Positions 5,836 to 6,215 of a DNA stretch of 6,215 nt are shown one piece after another (within the stretch, counting starts at the first letter, position 1; each line of letters begins with the position of its first letter). This DNA is from Coriobacteriales bacterium (GTDB lineage: Bacteria; Actinomycetota; Coriobacteriia; Coriobacteriales; UBA8131), in the NCBI GenBank assembly GCA_031261765.1, contig JAISJA010000001.1, positions 1 to 6,215 of the forward strand. Direction: 5' to 3'. The notes under the pieces were generated by a model. It saw only the letters and a list, made by a program, of their open reading frames with translations, did no database searches and was not told the DNA's origin. The translations under genes and the position numbers were made by a program.

Positions 5836-5858
5836 TTGACAGTCCACTGGACTGTCAA
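5836..5858. repeat. Perfect 23-base palindrome abutting the tRNA remnant
   Basis: TTGACAGTCCA (5836-5846) and TGGACTGTCAA (5848-5858) are perfect reverse complements around a single C. The last base is also the first base of the duplicated tRNA 3' end. As RNA it would form a ten-pair hairpin with a three-base loop. No U-run follows, so it is not a standard terminator. It may be a protein-binding site or part of an attachment-site structure. Confidence 0.8.
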
Positions 5859-5890
5859 GGTCGCCGGTTCAAATCCGGCAGTCGGCTCCA
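5858..5890 (+). pseudogene. tRNA-Thr 3' remnant / possible attachment-site duplicate (copy 2)
   Basis: This is a perfect 33-base copy of the tRNA-Thr 3' end: variable loop, T arm, 3' acceptor strand and CCA. No matching 5' acceptor strand, D arm or anticodon arm lies upstream; a palindrome occupies the anticodon-arm position instead. It cannot be a functional tRNA by itself. Absence of any drift from the intact gene suggests recent duplication or continuing recombination. A scar of site-specific integration and a truncated tandem tRNA are the main explanations. Confidence 0.7.
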
Positions 5891-5923
5891 TCCTTTTCAA
5901 ACATCCATCCCAAACATAAAAGT

Positions 5924-5955
5924 TGCCCGCCCAACCAAGCCAGGTCAAGCGGGCA
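5924..5955 (-). terminator. Candidate terminator for the - strand elongation factor gene
   Basis: TGCCCGC (5924-5930) and GCGGGCA (5949-5955) form a 7-bp GC-rich stem with an 18-base loop. Read on the - strand it lies 33 bases after the stop codon of the elongation factor gene and is followed by ACTTTTATG, a short U-rich tail. On the + strand it is followed by TTTCT, so it may also stop readthrough from the tRNA. The large loop and weak U-run limit confidence. A small extra hairpin, CTAACA/TGTTAG (5959-5975), lies between it and the gene. Confidence 0.5.
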
Positions 5956-5988
5956 TTTCTAACACGCTATGTTAGCAACCATGCAGCG

Positions 5989-6215
5989 TTACTTGTTGCC
6001 TTCGGCGCGCTTCTCCTTATATTCCTCTATCATGGGCTGTGCCAACTGTGCCGGCATCTCCTCATAACCCTCTACGTTAATAGTGTAAGTGCCGGTGCCG
6101 CGCGTCATGGAACGCAGGTCGCGCGCGTACGTGATGACCTCTTTGTAGGGCACGCGGGCACGTACCACCGAGTTGCCGTCGGCGTCGGTGTCCATGCCGG
6201 CCACACGGCCACGGC
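5989..6215 (-). CDS. Elongation factor G family protein, C-terminal domain (5' end outside window)
   Basis: The - strand is open from the window edge to a TAA at 5989-5991, giving about 75 residues. The sequence RGRVAGMD, then VVRARVPYKEVITYARDLRS, then GTGTYTINVEGYEEMPAQLAQ is the ribosome-contacting domain V of EF-G, a translational GTPase that drives translocation. The GTPase domain is not in view. Compared with remembered family patterns, the RGTGTYT and PAQLAQPMIEEYK ending resembles the EF-G-like paralogue (FusA2 type) more than canonical EF-G, which commonly ends with a P-N-I-A-type motif; this distinction is a judgement from memory. A GTG at 6202-6204 is internal, not a start. The gene converges on the tRNA. 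Confidence 0.88.
   Translation of the reverse strand, partial: RGRVAGMDTDADGNSVVRARVPYKEVITYARDLRSMTRGTGTYTINVEGYEEMPAQLAQPMIEEYKEKRAEGNK

Noticed and set aside
5793..5890. A second complete tRNA gene
   Set aside because: Only the 3' 33 bases match. There is no 5' acceptor strand, D arm or anticodon arm; the bases before it form a palindrome that does not fit a 5-7-5 anticodon arm.

Overview
The window comes from a bacterial chromosome, probably an actinobacterium of the Coriobacteriia (Eggerthella/Slackia-like). This placement is an inference from moderately high GC, the style of the FASII proteins and the hybrid kinase, and intergenic space packed with short palindromic repeats; it was not tested by any search. 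Codon use is striking: isoleucine is mostly AUA (17 of 20 Ile codons in fabG by hand count).

Layout on the + strand. Positions 1-183 hold the C-terminal end of an unidentified gene. A soluble hybrid sensor kinase follows (about 200-2683) with the order coiled coil, PAS, HisKA, HATPase, receiver, Hpt. A 188-base gap filled with palindromic repeats (2684-2871) leads to three fatty acid synthase II genes: fabG (2872-3708), fabF (3798-5033) and fabZ (5045-5524). These encode three of the four enzymes of the elongation cycle: condensation (FabF), first reduction (FabG) and dehydration (FabZ). fabF and fabZ are almost certainly translationally coupled. fabG and fabF are separated by 89 bases carrying a repeat-like hairpin and a candidate -10 box.

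After fabZ there is a composite palindromic repeat cluster (5531-5626), then a promoter-like TATAAT inside an 8-bp inverted repeat, a 14-base tandem repeat, and tRNA-Thr(CGT) at 5717-5792 with encoded CCA. A perfect 33-base copy of the tRNA 3' end lies 98 bases downstream and abuts a perfect 11-bp-arm palindrome; it looks like an attachment-site scar or a tRNA remnant. The right edge holds, on the - strand, the C-terminal domain of an elongation factor G family protein, with a terminator-like hairpin after it.

The most notable observations are: a palindromic repeat that appears to have inserted in frame into fabG, adding about 24 residues; the duplicated tRNA 3' end with its adjoining palindrome; and the inverted repeat framing the -10 box upstream of the tRNA. 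I saw no CRISPR array, insertion sequence transposase, toxin-antitoxin pair or defence system.
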